From Oceanobacillus neutriphilus (lineage in GTDB: Bacteria > Bacillota > Bacilli > Bacillales > Amphibacillaceae), in the NCBI RefSeq assembly GCF_014645515.1, contig NZ_BMLW01000012.1, positions 139,529-203,528 of the forward strand: a DNA stretch of 64,000 nt. The letters run 5' to 3'. Shown here piece by piece: positions 1-8,319 of the stretch (position 1 is the first letter of the stretch; each line of letters starts with the position of its first letter). A program made the position numbers and the translations under genes. The notes below the pieces were generated by a model. The model did no database searches. It saw only the letters and a list, made by a program, of their open reading frames with translations, and had not been told where the DNA came from.

Positions 1-240
1 AAAGGTATCAAAGATAAGGAAATCACTTTCCTGATATTGGATATCACTGACAAACTGCAGGAGTTAAAAACAAAAGAAGGAGATAATTTAAACTTTTATT
101 GGAAAAAATCAAATGCTGTAAACTTTTTAAGGGGACTTTATTTTCGGCTGTTGTATAAGAATACATATCCAGAGATCAGGAAAAATATTGCGGCTATACT
201 GGAGCAATGGCATAGGGAAACATATAATCTCCATGAGTAG
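1..240 (+). CDS. 3' end of an unrecognised protein (partial)
   Basis: An open frame runs from the first base of the window to a TAG at 238-240, so only the last 79 codons are present and the true start lies upstream. I do not recognise the family. The visible part is charged and probably helical (KKSNAVNFLRGLYFRLLYKN), with no signal peptide, membrane segment or metal motif. A TTG at 37 has no convincing ribosome binding site and is unlikely to be the start. The gene converges on the UspA-like gene and is followed by a hairpin at 291-324, as expected for a real gene end. Confidence 0.5.
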   Translation, partial: KGIKDKEITFLILDITDKLQELKTKEGDNLNFYWKKSNAVNFLRGLYFRLLYKNTYPEIRKNIAAILEQWHRETYNLHE

Positions 241-290
241 ATTATCGAACCTTGAGATACAGTATTATTTTTGGTTGTATGTCTTTAATT

Positions 291-324
291 TCCATCCTTT
301 GAGAGGAGCCTCCCAAAGGATGGA
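291..324. terminator. Convergent hairpin between two genes
   Basis: TCCATCCTTTG (291-301) pairs perfectly with CAAAGGATGGA (314-324) around a 12-nt loop. It lies between the convergent unknown gene and the UspA-like gene and could end transcription from both sides. Neither side has a long T-run, so termination efficiency is uncertain. Confidence 0.5.
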
Positions 325-334
325 AGTCCATAGA

Positions 335-763
335 TTAACGAATAACGAGTACATCACAGCTGGCGTATCTTGTAATGCTTTCAGAAACACTACCGATTAA
401 GAAACGTTCAACGGCGTTCATACCAGTCGCACCGCAAATAATTAAATCAGCTTCAAAATTACCAGCTATTTCTTTTGCGATTTTTACTTTAGGAGATCCG
501 TATTCAATACAGCGGATAATATCTGTTAATCCAACTGCTTCAGCTTGCGCTACATAATCATCCAGTAATTCTTTTGCGTAAGTTTCCGCTCTTTCAGATA
601 AGGAACGATCATAAGCTTCAGCTGTTGAAAAAGTACGGGAATCAACGACGTGAGCAAGGATTAATCGGGCACTATTTCTTTTTGCGATATCGAGTGATTT
701 GCTAAAAGCTTTTTCAGCTGCTTTAGATCCATCTACTGCTACAACAATATTTTTATATTCCAT
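335..763 (-). CDS. Universal stress protein, UspA family
   Basis: A 142-residue single-domain Usp protein, the usual family length. It opens with the first beta strand and an Asp (NIVVAVDGS). Near residues 112-126 it carries the ATP-binding signature G-x2-G-x9-G-S (GATGMNAVERFLIGS), placing it in the nucleotide-binding subgroup. Such proteins are cytoplasmic, bind ATP and are induced in stress or stationary phase; their exact role is usually unknown. The ATG has a GGGGAGATG-type ribosome binding site. A good sigma-A promoter with an overlapping cre-like site lies just upstream, suggesting carbon-catabolite control. It is monocistronic. Confidence 0.9.
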   Translation of the reverse strand: MEYKNIVVAVDGSKAAEKAFSKSLDIAKRNSARLILAHVVDSRTFSTAEAYDRSLSERAETYAKELLDDYVAQAEAVGLTDIIRCIEYGSPKVKIAKEIAGNFEADLIICGATGMNAVERFLIGSVSESITRYASCDVLVIR

Positions 764-787
764 GATTCATCTCCCCTTTCTACTATT

Positions 788-816
788 ATTATATACCTGT
801 TTTGAAAGCGTTACAA
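788..816 (-). promoter_or_regulatory. Sigma-A promoter of the uspA-like gene with overlapping cre-like site
   Basis: On the minus strand, TTGTAA (811-816) is followed by a 17-bp spacer and a perfect TATAAT (788-793). On the plus strand, TGAAAGCGTTACAA (803-816) matches the CcpA cre consensus TGWAANCGNTNWCA at 12 of 14 positions and covers the -35. Repression by CcpA is an inference from this overlap. Confidence 0.6.
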
Positions 817-860
817 ACGAATTCAGTAAAATACATAAAATTTCGAAAAAAAGACAAAAA

Positions 861-982
861 ATAAATGAATCAGTTTATTATTTTAGACAGCAGGAGCTGT
901 GAAGACTTCTGATTGCAGTATGTTACTTAACCCCCGTTCTACGTAGAACAGGGGGTTAAGTCTGCTAAACTGATTCATTTAT
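861..982. repeat. 122-bp MITE-like element with a central palindrome
   Basis: Perfect 17-bp inverted repeats end the element: ATAAATGAATCAGTTTA (861-877) and its complement (966-982). Near the right side is a long hairpin at about 926-960, with arms CTTAACCCCC and GGGGGTTAAG extended by GTTCTA/TAGAAC around a CG loop with one bulged base. No ORF is present. It lies between two minus-strand genes downstream of the M24 peptidase, so the hairpin may also terminate that gene, although no T-run follows it. Confidence 0.5.
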
Positions 983-1019
983 TAATTAGGATCTTCTTTG
1001 TATAAATATATGCCGTGCA

Positions 1020-2117
1020 TTAAGAAATAATTTGTAATGTTTTCGGATATTTTGTCAGTTCTAAAGGCATGTAATTAGTTGTGAACAGCATATCTTCAAT
1101 TCTGACACCGCCGACTCCCGGAACGTAAATCCCCGGTTCAATCGTAAAGCACATTCCTGGTTCAATAGGCAGTGTGTTTTCGCTATGCATGGATGGATAC
1201 TCATGTGTTTCGATTCCTAAGCCATGACCAAGCCGATGTGTAAAATACTCGCCATATCCCTGTTCTGTGATATGATTTCTTGCAATTTTATCCAGCTCGC
1301 CGACGGCTGTGCCGGTTCTGCTTGCCTCAATTGCTCTTTCTTGCGCTTCTAATACAGTATCGTATATTTGTTTTTGTTCATCTGTAATATTACCAAAGGA
1401 GACTGTCCGGGTAATATCAGAGCAGTAGCCTTGATAAATAACACCTAAGTCAAAGAGAACAAAATTATTTTTCTCCAGTTGTGTTTTATCCGGGTTTCCG
1501 TGAGGGGATGCTGTTTTCGAACCGAATAATGCCATTGTCTGGAATGACATCTCGCGTATCCCTTGCTTTTTCAAGGTGTGCTCGATGGCAGCAACCACCT
1601 CTAGTTCAGAGACACCTTCTTTTAAAGCTTCCACTCCGGTCTTAACTCCCAAATCAGCTAATTCAGCCGCTGTCCTTAATAAATCATGCTCTTTCTTAGA
1701 TTTAATCAAACGCAGATTTTGGATTACTGGTGTTGCATCTATATATGCCGCATTCGGGAATGTTTCTTGAAGCTGGTTATAACGGTAAAGAGTCAGATGA
1801 TCTTTTTCTATTGCCATGACAGCAGGTTCTTTTTCTTGTTTTTTTAAGAAAGCCTGTAAGGCATGCCAAGGATTTTCGTGATCATAATAACTTACAATCA
1901 AATGCTCCCATCCGGCATTCCTTGCATCCTCTTCCTCCATTTTCGGCAATAGGAAAATAGGATCGATGCCGTCCATGATGATAATTCCGATTACTCTTTC
2001 ATGGGGATCTGTGTAATACCCGCTTAAGTAATATACATTTGCTTTGGAACTGATAAAACAGCTGTCCGCTTGCTGTTTTTTGAGTTCTGCAAATAAATTA
2101 TTAATTCGTTCTGACAT
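1020..2117 (-). CDS. M24 family metallopeptidase (Xaa-Pro dipeptidase/aminopeptidase P type)
   Basis: 365 residues, typical of Bacillus Xaa-Pro peptidases. The N-terminal creatinase-like domain (about 1-130) precedes the pita-bread catalytic domain. The dinuclear metal ligands are visible in order: an Asp in FDLGV, an Asp in SDITRT, a His in HRLGHGLG, a Glu in FTIEPGIY and a Glu in RIEDM. It should release N-terminal residues before proline in the cytoplasm, recycling peptides. The ATG has a GGAGG-type site (about 2124-2130). It is a lone gene divergent from pspA. Substrate choice between dipeptidase and aminopeptidase P cannot be read from the sequence. Confidence 0.9.
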   Translation of the reverse strand: MSERINNLFAELKKQQADSCFISSKANVYYLSGYYTDPHERVIGIIIMDGIDPIFLLPKMEEEDARNAGWEHLIVSYYDHENPWHALQAFLKKQEKEPAVMAIEKDHLTLYRYNQLQETFPNAAYIDATPVIQNLRLIKSKKEHDLLRTAAELADLGVKTGVEALKEGVSELEVVAAIEHTLKKQGIREMSFQTMALFGSKTASPHGNPDKTQLEKNNFVLFDLGVIYQGYCSDITRTVSFGNITDEQKQIYDTVLEAQERAIEASRTGTAVGELDKIARNHITEQGYGEYFTHRLGHGLGIETHEYPSMHSENTLPIEPGMCFTIEPGIYVPGVGGVRIEDMLFTTNYMPLELTKYPKTLQIIS

Positions 2118-2218
2118 TATTTTTTCCTCCTAGTTTATTAATATAGCTGCGATTCCGCATGTATAAATAGTATCCTTTAAAAAATTATAGCAGATAGAAA
2201 GAAAAAATCCGATAAAAA

Positions 2219-2244
2219 TGAAACTTTTTGCGAAATCAATCGTA
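2219..2244 (+). promoter_or_regulatory. Sigma-W (ECF) type promoter of pspA
   Basis: TGAAAC (2219-2224), exactly 16 bases, then CGTA (2241-2244). This is the full consensus of B. subtilis sigma-W promoters. It lies about 60 bp before the pspA start. In B. subtilis pspA (ydjF) belongs to the sigma-W cell-envelope stress regulon, so position and pattern agree. Confidence 0.75.
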
Positions 2245-2301
2245 TTTCATACTGTACACGAACCGTACATTACTATTACTTATTCTAAGAGGAGGATTTG
2301 T

Positions 2302-2970
2302 ATGTTTCAATTTTTTAACAGAATGAAAACAATTGTCAGTTCAGAACTGAATGCAATGATTGATAAGGCGGAAGACCCGGTCAAAATGTTAGATCAATAC
2401 CTGAGAGATATGGGTAAGGATATTGAAGATGTCGAAGCAGCTGTAGCGAAGCAAATGGCAAATGAAAAAATGCTGAAACGGAAAGCAAATGATGCGAAAA
2501 CAATGGTAGAGAAGCGTCAGGAACAAGCTGAAAAAGCAGTAGAAGCAGATAATGAAGATTTAGCCAGAAAAGCGTTAGAAGATAAAAGACACCAGGAAAA
2601 ATCGTATGAGTCTTTACAGGCTTCCTGGGAGCGGGCTGATGAGGATGTAAGGATTCTTAAAGAAAAATTATCTGAAATGAAAAAAGAATATCAGGAAATG
2701 AAGTTGAAAAAAGATTCCTTAAAAGCACGCGCGGAATCTGCGAAAACTAGAACGAAAATGAACCGTACGATGTCTTCTATCGGCAGTGATCAATCCCGTC
2801 AAGGATTTGAAAGAATGGAAGAAAAAGTACTTCAATATGAAGCGGAAGCAGAGACTTCAGAAGATTTAAATGAAAATGCACGTACACTGGATGATGAATT
2901 CAAAGTGCTTGAAAATAATAATGGTGTGGATGATGAGCTGGCAGAATTGAAAAAGAAATTCAATAAATAA
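2302..2970 (+). CDS. pspA: Phage shock protein A family (PspA/IM30/Vipp1)
   Basis: 222 residues starting at the ATG at 2302, directly after AGAGGAGG (2288-2295). A longer frame from 2218 would run through the promoter and has no ribosome binding site. The protein is a long, highly charged coiled coil with the family-typical N-terminus (FNRMKTIVSSELNAMIDKAEDPVKML). PspA/IM30 proteins assemble on the inner membrane face and protect it under envelope stress. The sigma-W-like promoter upstream supports this role. The UPF0173 hydrolase gene follows after 90 bp with its own ribosome binding site and may be co-transcribed. Confidence 0.92.
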   Translation: MFQFFNRMKTIVSSELNAMIDKAEDPVKMLDQYLRDMGKDIEDVEAAVAKQMANEKMLKRKANDAKTMVEKRQEQAEKAVEADNEDLARKALEDKRHQEKSYESLQASWERADEDVRILKEKLSEMKKEYQEMKLKKDSLKARAESAKTRTKMNRTMSSIGSDQSRQGFERMEEKVLQYEAEAETSEDLNENARTLDDEFKVLENNNGVDDELAELKKKFNK

Positions 2971-3060
2971 ATTTGTGAAAAGATGCGTAGAATTAATTGA
3001 TAACGGGAAAACATGTACTAAACCTGATAATAATCCAACTAATCAAAGGAGAGATTTTGA

Positions 3061-3747
3061 GTGAAAGTATCTTTTCATGGACATTCCGTAGTAAAAGTAG
3101 ATACAGGAAAGCATCGCATCATTATTGACCCGTTTATCAATGGAAATGAAGCATGTGATTTAGACTCAAGTACAGAAAAGGCAGATGTTATTCTGCTGAC
3201 ACATGCTCATAATGATCATGTCGGAGATACAGTGGAAATTGCTAAGAATAATGATGCACTGGTTGTAGCACCTAAAGAACTTGCTGATTTTATAGCTTCA
3301 AAAGGTGTAAATACACATCCATTACACATTGGCGGCTCCCGTGAATTTGACTTTGGAAAAGTACAGCTTACACAGGCTTTTCACGGTTCTTCTTATGAAG
3401 AAGAGGATGGAACAGTTATTTATGGCGGAATGCCTGCAGGAATAATTCTCACAGTAAATGGAAAAACGATCTATCACTTAGGCGATACAGCATTATTTAC
3501 AGATTTAAAAATGTACGGCGAATTAAATGATATTGATATTGCCTTTATTCCAATCGGTGATAATTTTACAATGGGACCAAGTGATGCACTGCTTGCAGCT
3601 GAATGGGTAAATGCCAGAAAGGTTGTTCCGGTGCACTATAATACCTTCCCGCCAATCGTTCAGGATCCGGAAGCTTGGGCTTCTCAAGTGAAGGCCGGTA
3701 ATGCCCGTGCAATGAAAGTTGGAGAAACAATTGATTTAAATTCTTAA
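3061..3747 (+). CDS. ytkL: UPF0173 metal-dependent hydrolase (metallo-beta-lactamase fold)
   Basis: 228 residues with a GTG start at 3061 preceded by AAAGGAGAG. The metallo-beta-lactamase signature HAHNDHVGD lies near residues 50-58. Later metal ligands fit the His in LGDTALF's neighbourhood (IYHLGDTA) and VPVHYNTFP near the C-terminus. Length and motifs match the UPF0173/YtkL family, whose substrate is unknown. It lies next to ytoI and nrnA in B. subtilis as well, so the synteny is conserved. A 17-bp perfect hairpin follows the stop and should terminate the transcript. Confidence 0.88.
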   Translation: MKVSFHGHSVVKVDTGKHRIIIDPFINGNEACDLDSSTEKADVILLTHAHNDHVGDTVEIAKNNDALVVAPKELADFIASKGVNTHPLHIGGSREFDFGKVQLTQAFHGSSYEEEDGTVIYGGMPAGIILTVNGKTIYHLGDTALFTDLKMYGELNDIDIAFIPIGDNFTMGPSDALLAAEWVNARKVVPVHYNTFPPIVQDPEAWASQVKAGNARAMKVGETIDLNS

Positions 3748-3765
3748 AAAAAGAATATATGTAAA

Positions 3766-3805
3766 CCAGAAAACCACAGAATATAGCGATTCTGTGGTTT
3801 TCTGG
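3766..3805 (+). terminator. Long perfect hairpin after ytkL
   Basis: CCAGAAAACCACAGAAT (3766-3782) and its exact complement (3789-3805) form a 17-bp stem with a 6-nt loop. The right arm contains a TTTTCT stretch. It sits 18 bp past the ytkL stop and before a weakly expressed-looking membrane gene, so it is probably a Rho-independent terminator. Confidence 0.65.
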
Positions 3806-3856
3806 TGCATAGAAATAACCATTCCTCATACACTTATAATAAAGGGGGATGTAGCT

Positions 3857-4084
3857 TTGAGAACAAATATTATTTTAAGATTATTATTAGTTGGCTTTTT
3901 CCTTTATATTGCCTGGCCGATGATTCCGCAATCTTCCAGCTCCTTAGAGTTCCTCTTTTGGGGATGCTGGCTATTATTTGCATTTGTATTTATCGGTGCA
4001 AATCTTGCAACACTATTAAAGATGTCCCGTCCGCCAGTTATGGAACAGGAAGGATTAAATAAGAAGAAACTGCGCAACCATTGA
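3857..4084 (+). CDS. Small membrane protein of unknown function (75 aa)
   Basis: I chose the TTG at 3857 because AAAGGGGG (3841-3848) lies 8 bases before it; the longer frame from 3794 begins inside the upstream terminator hairpin. The peptide has two predicted membrane segments, about residues 5-22 and 30-53, joined by a short SSSS-containing loop, and a basic C-terminus (NKKKLRNH). I do not recognise the family. It ends 72 bp before ytoI, on the same strand, and may share its transcript. Confidence 0.65.
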   Translation: MRTNIILRLLLVGFFLYIAWPMIPQSSSSLEFLFWGCWLLFAFVFIGANLATLLKMSRPPVMEQEGLNKKKLRNH

Positions 4085-4156
4085 GTTTCAGCTGTGCTAG
4101 TTGTATAATAAAACTATTACGTTTTATATAGTACAGTTGAAAGAAGGTGATGGCAG

Positions 4157-5464
4157 ATGGCGACCAAGCATGAACAAATATTACAGCATATTTTGTCTTT
4201 GCAAGTAGGTAGCAAGATATCTGTCCGTCAAATTGCAAAAGATTTGAATGTTAGTGATGGGACTGCTTACCGGGCAATCAAAGAAGCGGAAAATCAAGGA
4301 ATTGTCAGTACAATTGAACGTGTAGGGACTATCCGGATTGAACAGAAGAAGAAAGATAATTTTGAAGAGCTGACCTTTGCCGAGATTGTAAATATTATTG
4401 ATGGACAAGTACTCGGCGGCAGAGATGGACTGCATAAAACCCTCAGCAAATTTGTCATTGGTGCAATGCAATTAAATGCTATGATGCGTTATACACAGGC
4501 AGATTCATTGCTGATTGTCGGGAACCGTCATGAGGCACATAAGCTGGCATTAGAAGCCGGGGCAGCTGTTCTGATTACAGGAGGATTCGATACGGATGAT
4601 TCTATCAAACAGCTGGCAAATGAAAAACAATTGCCTATTATTTCGACAAGCTATGATACTTTTACAGTTGCGGCAATGATTAACCGGGCAATTTATGATC
4701 AATTGATTAAGAAGGAAATTATATTTGTAGGGGATATTTCAACACCATTCGAATCCTCCTATTATTTAACCACAAAACAGCAGGTGAAGGATTGGTATAT
4801 TAATAACGAGGTATCTTCACACACACGATTTCCGGTGGTTGATGACCGCATGAAGGTAGTAGGAATGGTTTCCTCCCGTGACATTGTCGGAAAAGAGCAG
4901 AGTACGTTTATAGATCGTATCATGAGCCGTAAGCCTTTAGTTGTTCAAGAAAAAACATCTTTAGCATCTGTAGCACATATGATGGTTTGGGAAGGTATTG
5001 AGCTTGTTCCTGTAGTGGACGGATCTCATGTGTTAAAAGGGGTCATTTCCAGACAGGATGTATTGAAGGCGATGCAGCAGATTCAGAGACAGCCACAGGT
5101 TGGGGAAACAATAGAAGATATTGTTTCCAATAATATGTCCCAGAATCCGGACGAGGACGGTTTGTATGAAGCACGGGTCATACCGCAAATGACAAATCAT
5201 TTAGGAACATTATCACATGGTGTTTTTACAGCTCTAATCACAGAAGCCTGTGATAAAATGATGAAAATCGAGAAGAAGGCAGAAATTTCGATTGAAAATA
5301 TTACTGTTTATTTTAGCAAACCTGTGCCAATCGATAGTATTTTGCATGTTAAGCCGGTACTTCTGGACGTCGGTCGTTTGTATGCAAAAATAGATGTAGA
5401 AGTGCTGCAAGGGCAAATTACTGTCGGCAGAGCTTTGATAATGGCACAGCTTATTAATCGCTAA
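4157..5464 (+). CDS. ytoI: YtoI: HTH, DRTGG, two CBS domains and hotdog domain
   Basis: 435 residues. An N-terminal winged-helix segment (about 1-65; VRQIAKDLNVSDGTAYRAIKEAE) is followed by a DRTGG-type domain (about 75-185), a CBS pair (about 195-310; VVDDRMKVVGMVSSRDIV and VVDGSHVLKGVISRQDVL) and a C-terminal acyl-CoA-thioesterase-like hotdog domain (about 335-435). This is the YtoI architecture of Bacillaceae. CBS pairs usually bind adenine nucleotides, so a sensor-regulator role is likely, but the target is unknown. The ATG at 4157 has AAGAAGGTG upstream. A strong terminator follows. Confidence 0.9.
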   Translation: MATKHEQILQHILSLQVGSKISVRQIAKDLNVSDGTAYRAIKEAENQGIVSTIERVGTIRIEQKKKDNFEELTFAEIVNIIDGQVLGGRDGLHKTLSKFVIGAMQLNAMMRYTQADSLLIVGNRHEAHKLALEAGAAVLITGGFDTDDSIKQLANEKQLPIISTSYDTFTVAAMINRAIYDQLIKKEIIFVGDISTPFESSYYLTTKQQVKDWYINNEVSSHTRFPVVDDRMKVVGMVSSRDIVGKEQSTFIDRIMSRKPLVVQEKTSLASVAHMMVWEGIELVPVVDGSHVLKGVISRQDVLKAMQQIQRQPQVGETIEDIVSNNMSQNPDEDGLYEARVIPQMTNHLGTLSHGVFTALITEACDKMMKIEKKAEISIENITVYFSKPVPIDSILHVKPVLLDVGRLYAKIDVEVLQGQITVGRALIMAQLINR

Positions 5465-5496
5465 TAAAAGAAATATATCTGCTGCAAGGCAATAAA

Positions 5497-5534
5497 AAAA
5501 CAACTGGAACAATATGGATTCCAGTTGTTTTTAT
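5497..5534 (+). terminator. Rho-independent terminator of ytoI
   Basis: AAAACAACTGGAA and TTCCAGTTGTTTT form a 13-bp stem with a 9-nt loop, followed by TTAT. It lies 33 bp past the ytoI stop. The preceding A-run could also let it work for the opposite strand (ytpI). Confidence 0.85.
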
Positions 5535-5623
5535 GCTAAAGTGAGGAAAGTTTGTCTGAATTAGTTTCGTTAGAGAAGGTGGAGATGATTTTCTGCTTTT
5601 TTAACGGTGCAGTTCACAATTTT

Positions 5624-5917
5624 CTACTGTGGATGTAATCTTCTCCATTCTTTTTGATAGTGGCGTGCTTCTTTAAAGCCGCGGATGAATTGCATTAATC
5701 CTAAAATGAAGATAACAAGGCCGATAAACAGACTAAGCTGTGTAAGGTAGAGCGTATATTGGTTAATAGCAAAAGCCATCATAAACGCTCCAAGACAGGA
5801 TTTCGATCTGCCATTGTAATATTTTTGGGTTAATGTGCTTTTCTCTTTCAGGATAGATACTTTATAATAGATATAAAAAACAACTGAAACGATAATTATT
5901 ATTGGGAAGATAACCAT
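5624..5917 (-). CDS. ytpI: YtpI family membrane protein
   Basis: 97 residues, the usual length of the YtpI family. Three hydrophobic segments are visible: residues 1-18, about 43-60 and about 63-81. A basic aromatic tail (KEARHYQKEWRRLHPQ) should face the cytoplasm. Function is unknown in the family. It is placed between ytoI and nrnA, as in B. subtilis, transcribed opposite to both neighbours. The ATG at 5917 overlaps AT-rich sequence and has only a weak AGGAG-like element (TAGGAGC), so expression may be low. Confidence 0.85.
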   Translation of the reverse strand: MVIFPIIIIVSVVFYIYYKVSILKEKSTLTQKYYNGRSKSCLGAFMMAFAINQYTLYLTQLSLFIGLVIFILGLMQFIRGFKEARHYQKEWRRLHPQ

Positions 5918-6053
5918 TTAAATGCTCCTAATTACATATTCTAAATTCTATGTTTATTGTACCGTTTTTTAGATGTGAAAGGAAGTATAATATTTTTGCT
6001 GGAATTAATTTAAAGGGAATATTTAAGATACCATACAGGAGAGGGAGATAGTC

Positions 6054-6998
6054 ATGAAAGTCACAAAAATTATCGAAGCGATTGAAAAAAATCAGAAAAT
6101 CATCATACATCGGCATGTGCGTCCAGATCCGGATGCGATCGGCTCACAGGTGGGTTTAAAAGAGCTGATCAAGCATTCTTTCCCGGAAAAAGAAGTCTAT
6201 GCTGTAGGAGAAGACGTTCAGTCCTTAACCTTTTTAGCGCAGATGGATCAAGTATCAGGTGATGCTTACCACGAGAGTCTGGTAATTGTCTGTGATACAG
6301 CCAATCAGCCGAGAATTGACGATGAGCGTTATGATACAGGTAAACAATTAATAAAAATTGATCATCACCCGGTTACAGATTCTTATGGAGATATAGAATG
6401 GGTGTCAACAGATGCGAGTTCTACCTCAGAAATGATTGTTGAGCTTGCCTTAGAAGCACAAACACGAGGCTGGACCTTAAATAATAATGCAGCCCGTCTG
6501 TTATATGCAGGAATTGTCGGTGATACGGGAAGATTTAAATTTCCGAGCACAACCGTAAAAACCTTTCAATATGCCGGAGAACTGGTTCGTTATGATTTTG
6601 ACAGATCAGCTCTATATGATGAGTTATATCAGGCAGATGAGAAGGTGCTGCGATTAAGCGGCTATATTTTACAGCATTTTCAATTATCCGATAATGGGCT
6701 GTGCGTTATTAAATTAACCGCTGATTTGCTGGAAAAATATGATGTCAGTGTGGAAGAATCCAATCAGCTGGTTCAGGTTGTAGCAGATGTAAAAGGGATA
6801 AAAGCCTGGGTTTTTCTGATTGAAGAAGAAGATCAGATTCGAGTGCGTATCCGTTCAAAAGGAGTTATTATTAATGGGGTAGCAGGTAAGTATAACGGTG
6901 GAGGACATCCATTAGCCTCAGGCGCCACAGTGTATTCATGGGAGGAAGGAAACGACTTAGTATCTGATTTGGAAAAAGTATGCAGGGAGTCTGCTTAA
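6054..6998 (+). CDS. nrnA: NrnA: oligoribonuclease / pAp-phosphatase, DHH/DHHA1 family
   Basis: 314 residues. The DHH domain shows RHVRPDPDAIGS (about 20-31), VIVCDTA (about 81-87) and KIDHHPVTD (about 103-111), the Mn2+-binding motifs. The C-terminal DHHA1 domain ends with the GGGHPLASGA substrate loop (about 285-294). NrnA degrades 2-5-nt RNA fragments, including pGpG, and dephosphorylates pAp, in the cytoplasm. The ATG at 6054 has GAGAGGGAG upstream. It stands alone; downstream is the IS605-like relic and the opposing ytrI. Confidence 0.95.
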   Translation: MKVTKIIEAIEKNQKIIIHRHVRPDPDAIGSQVGLKELIKHSFPEKEVYAVGEDVQSLTFLAQMDQVSGDAYHESLVIVCDTANQPRIDDERYDTGKQLIKIDHHPVTDSYGDIEWVSTDASSTSEMIVELALEAQTRGWTLNNNAARLLYAGIVGDTGRFKFPSTTVKTFQYAGELVRYDFDRSALYDELYQADEKVLRLSGYILQHFQLSDNGLCVIKLTADLLEKYDVSVEESNQLVQVVADVKGIKAWVFLIEEEDQIRVRIRSKGVIINGVAGKYNGGGHPLASGATVYSWEEGNDLVSDLEKVCRESA

Positions 6999-7138
6999 AT
7001 CGATTATAAATGTGGAAGCTTAAGATTTATATCAGATAGTGCTTTACTAAACAATGGTCTAAGGCTGTTATGCGTCCAAATAGAATGTAAAATAAATCGT
7101 TTAACGAGTTTTAGCCAGGAAGTATCCACTCTTGTGTA

Positions 7139-7252
7139 ATATAAAGAGAGCTCGTTCAATGAGCTGGAGCGAGATGAACGGATGCCTTCGTTATGAAATC
7201 GAGAAACTCCCGCTTTAAATTTTGTCAAAAATAAAGTGGGAGCAGCTCATGC
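7139..7252 (+). mobile_element. Possible IS200/IS605-type right-end relic
   Basis: In the 317-bp gap between nrnA and ytrI, CTCCCGCTTTA (7207-7217) pairs with TAAAGTGGGAG (7232-7242), followed by CAGCTCATG. The pattern CTCCC-GCTT ... AAGTGGGAG-nnG-TTCA is the usual subterminal hairpin at right ends of IS200/IS605 and TnpB elements, and resembles the segment at 50245-50290. No tnpB coding remains. It may double as the nrnA/ytrI terminator. A plain terminator is the main alternative. The rest of the gap (6999-7138, 7253-7315) shows nothing else I can support. Confidence 0.35.
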
Positions 7253-7315
7253 AATAACATTCTTAGCAATTTGTTTAGATATTTGCATAACCAGGCATCG
7301 CTCTAATCATGTAAA

Positions 7316-7822
7316 TTATCTTACTGAATCAGGCAGGACAGTTATTTTTAATTCTGATCCCAAAGCAATAATTTGACTTACAGTGAACTGGTAGCTCATG
7401 CCGTCAAGGGTGAAAGCTTTATTTTCAATAGTGGAGATAAGCAGTTCATCTGACCGCGAGATAAGCTCTACCTCCTGGCCTACGACATGATTAATTTCAT
7501 CGCGAATTAAAGCACGGAGCTGATCCTGCATTAATAAATCAATTTTCATAGAATCCGGATTTTCTATTTCAACTGTGATTTTTGAGATGGTAAGCGGCTG
7601 TCTGGATTGCTCACTCAAATCCTCTTTATCCTTCAGCAGCGTTTGATTTGTGTGCTCCAGTTCGGTTACTTCATTAGACAGTTCAATATTTTCTTTTAAC
7701 AGTTTTTCATACATGGTTCCGTACATATATGTGAAAATCATGTATGAAATAATAGTGCCAAAAAAGAAACCGACAAAAATCAGCTGCCAGTTTGTTTTTT
7801 TATGATATGGCGGGATATGCAT
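7316..7822 (-). CDS. ytrI: YtrI, sporulation membrane protein
   Basis: 168 residues from the ATG at 7822, whose A is the last base of the ytrH stop (TAATG coupling). A longer frame to 7849 would overlap ytrH without a ribosome binding site. The protein has one N-terminal membrane segment (about 13-33), a coiled-coil stretch (about 38-72; KLLKENIELSNEVTELE) and a C-terminal extracytoplasmic domain. In B. subtilis ytrH and ytrI are sigma-E genes needed for efficient sporulation. The gene lies upstream of dnaE in opposite orientation, a conserved arrangement. Confidence 0.88.
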   Translation of the reverse strand: MHIPPYHKKTNWQLIFVGFFFGTIISYMIFTYMYGTMYEKLLKENIELSNEVTELEHTNQTLLKDKEDLSEQSRQPLTISKITVEIENPDSMKIDLLMQDQLRALIRDEINHVVGQEVELISRSDELLISTIENKAFTLDGMSYQFTVSQIIALGSELKITVLPDSVR

Positions 7823-8154
7823 TATGGGACATCTCCTTGTGAAAACCATTGGATAATAATAAGTCCGACCTTTACACCGCCCATAGCAGATAAAATTAAT
7901 AGTATCTGTTTAACTAAATCCATTGGTGTTCCATCAAATAAACCTCTTTCAAAGTTGGCAATAGCATCAAAAGTTCCGCCGATAGCAGCAACAATTCCCC
8001 ATATTCTTAAACGTTCTGCGATTCGATTCATGGAGGTCAAGGCGGCATCTCCAGTTGCAAAATCTCCAATGCTCCCGATAATAGAGCCCCCTATGATAAC
8101 TCCCAATGCAATAAAAAAACAATGAATAAACGCAGCAAAAAACCGTTCCTCCAT
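7822..8154 (-). CDS. ytrH: YtrH, sporulation membrane protein
   Basis: 110 residues with three hydrophobic segments (about 5-27, 48-62 and 80-102), the family length and layout. It overlaps ytrI by one base, so the two are translationally coupled and probably work together in the mother-cell or forespore outer membrane. A GAGGAGTG ribosome binding site precedes the ATG at 8154, and a sigma-E-like promoter lies about 70 bp further upstream. Biochemical role unknown. Confidence 0.88.
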   Translation of the reverse strand: MEERFFAAFIHCFFIALGVIIGGSIIGSIGDFATGDAALTSMNRIAERLRIWGIVAAIGGTFDAIANFERGLFDGTPMDLVKQILLILSAMGGVKVGLIIIQWFSQGDVP

Positions 8155-8221
8155 ACTGACACTCCTCGCGCTACAGCTTGTCTTATAATTGGCAATCCTA
8201 ATGATTGGAGGTGCATATTCT

Positions 8222-8250
8222 ATCTTATGAATGAAATAGGCGGGATATGA
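8222..8250 (-). promoter_or_regulatory. Sigma-E-like promoter of ytrH-ytrI
   Basis: On the minus strand, TCATATC (8244-8250), a 14-bp spacer and CATAAGAT (8222-8229). This fits the sporulation sigma-E pattern KMATATT-N14/15-CATACANT at 6 of 7 and 6 of 8 positions. It agrees with the known sigma-E control of ytrHI in B. subtilis. Confidence 0.55.
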
Positions 8251-8319
8251 GCAAAACTAAATTTATAGGCACATATGTACTATCTTGTTATAATAGAAAT
8301 AGAAAGAAGGCGGAGTAGA

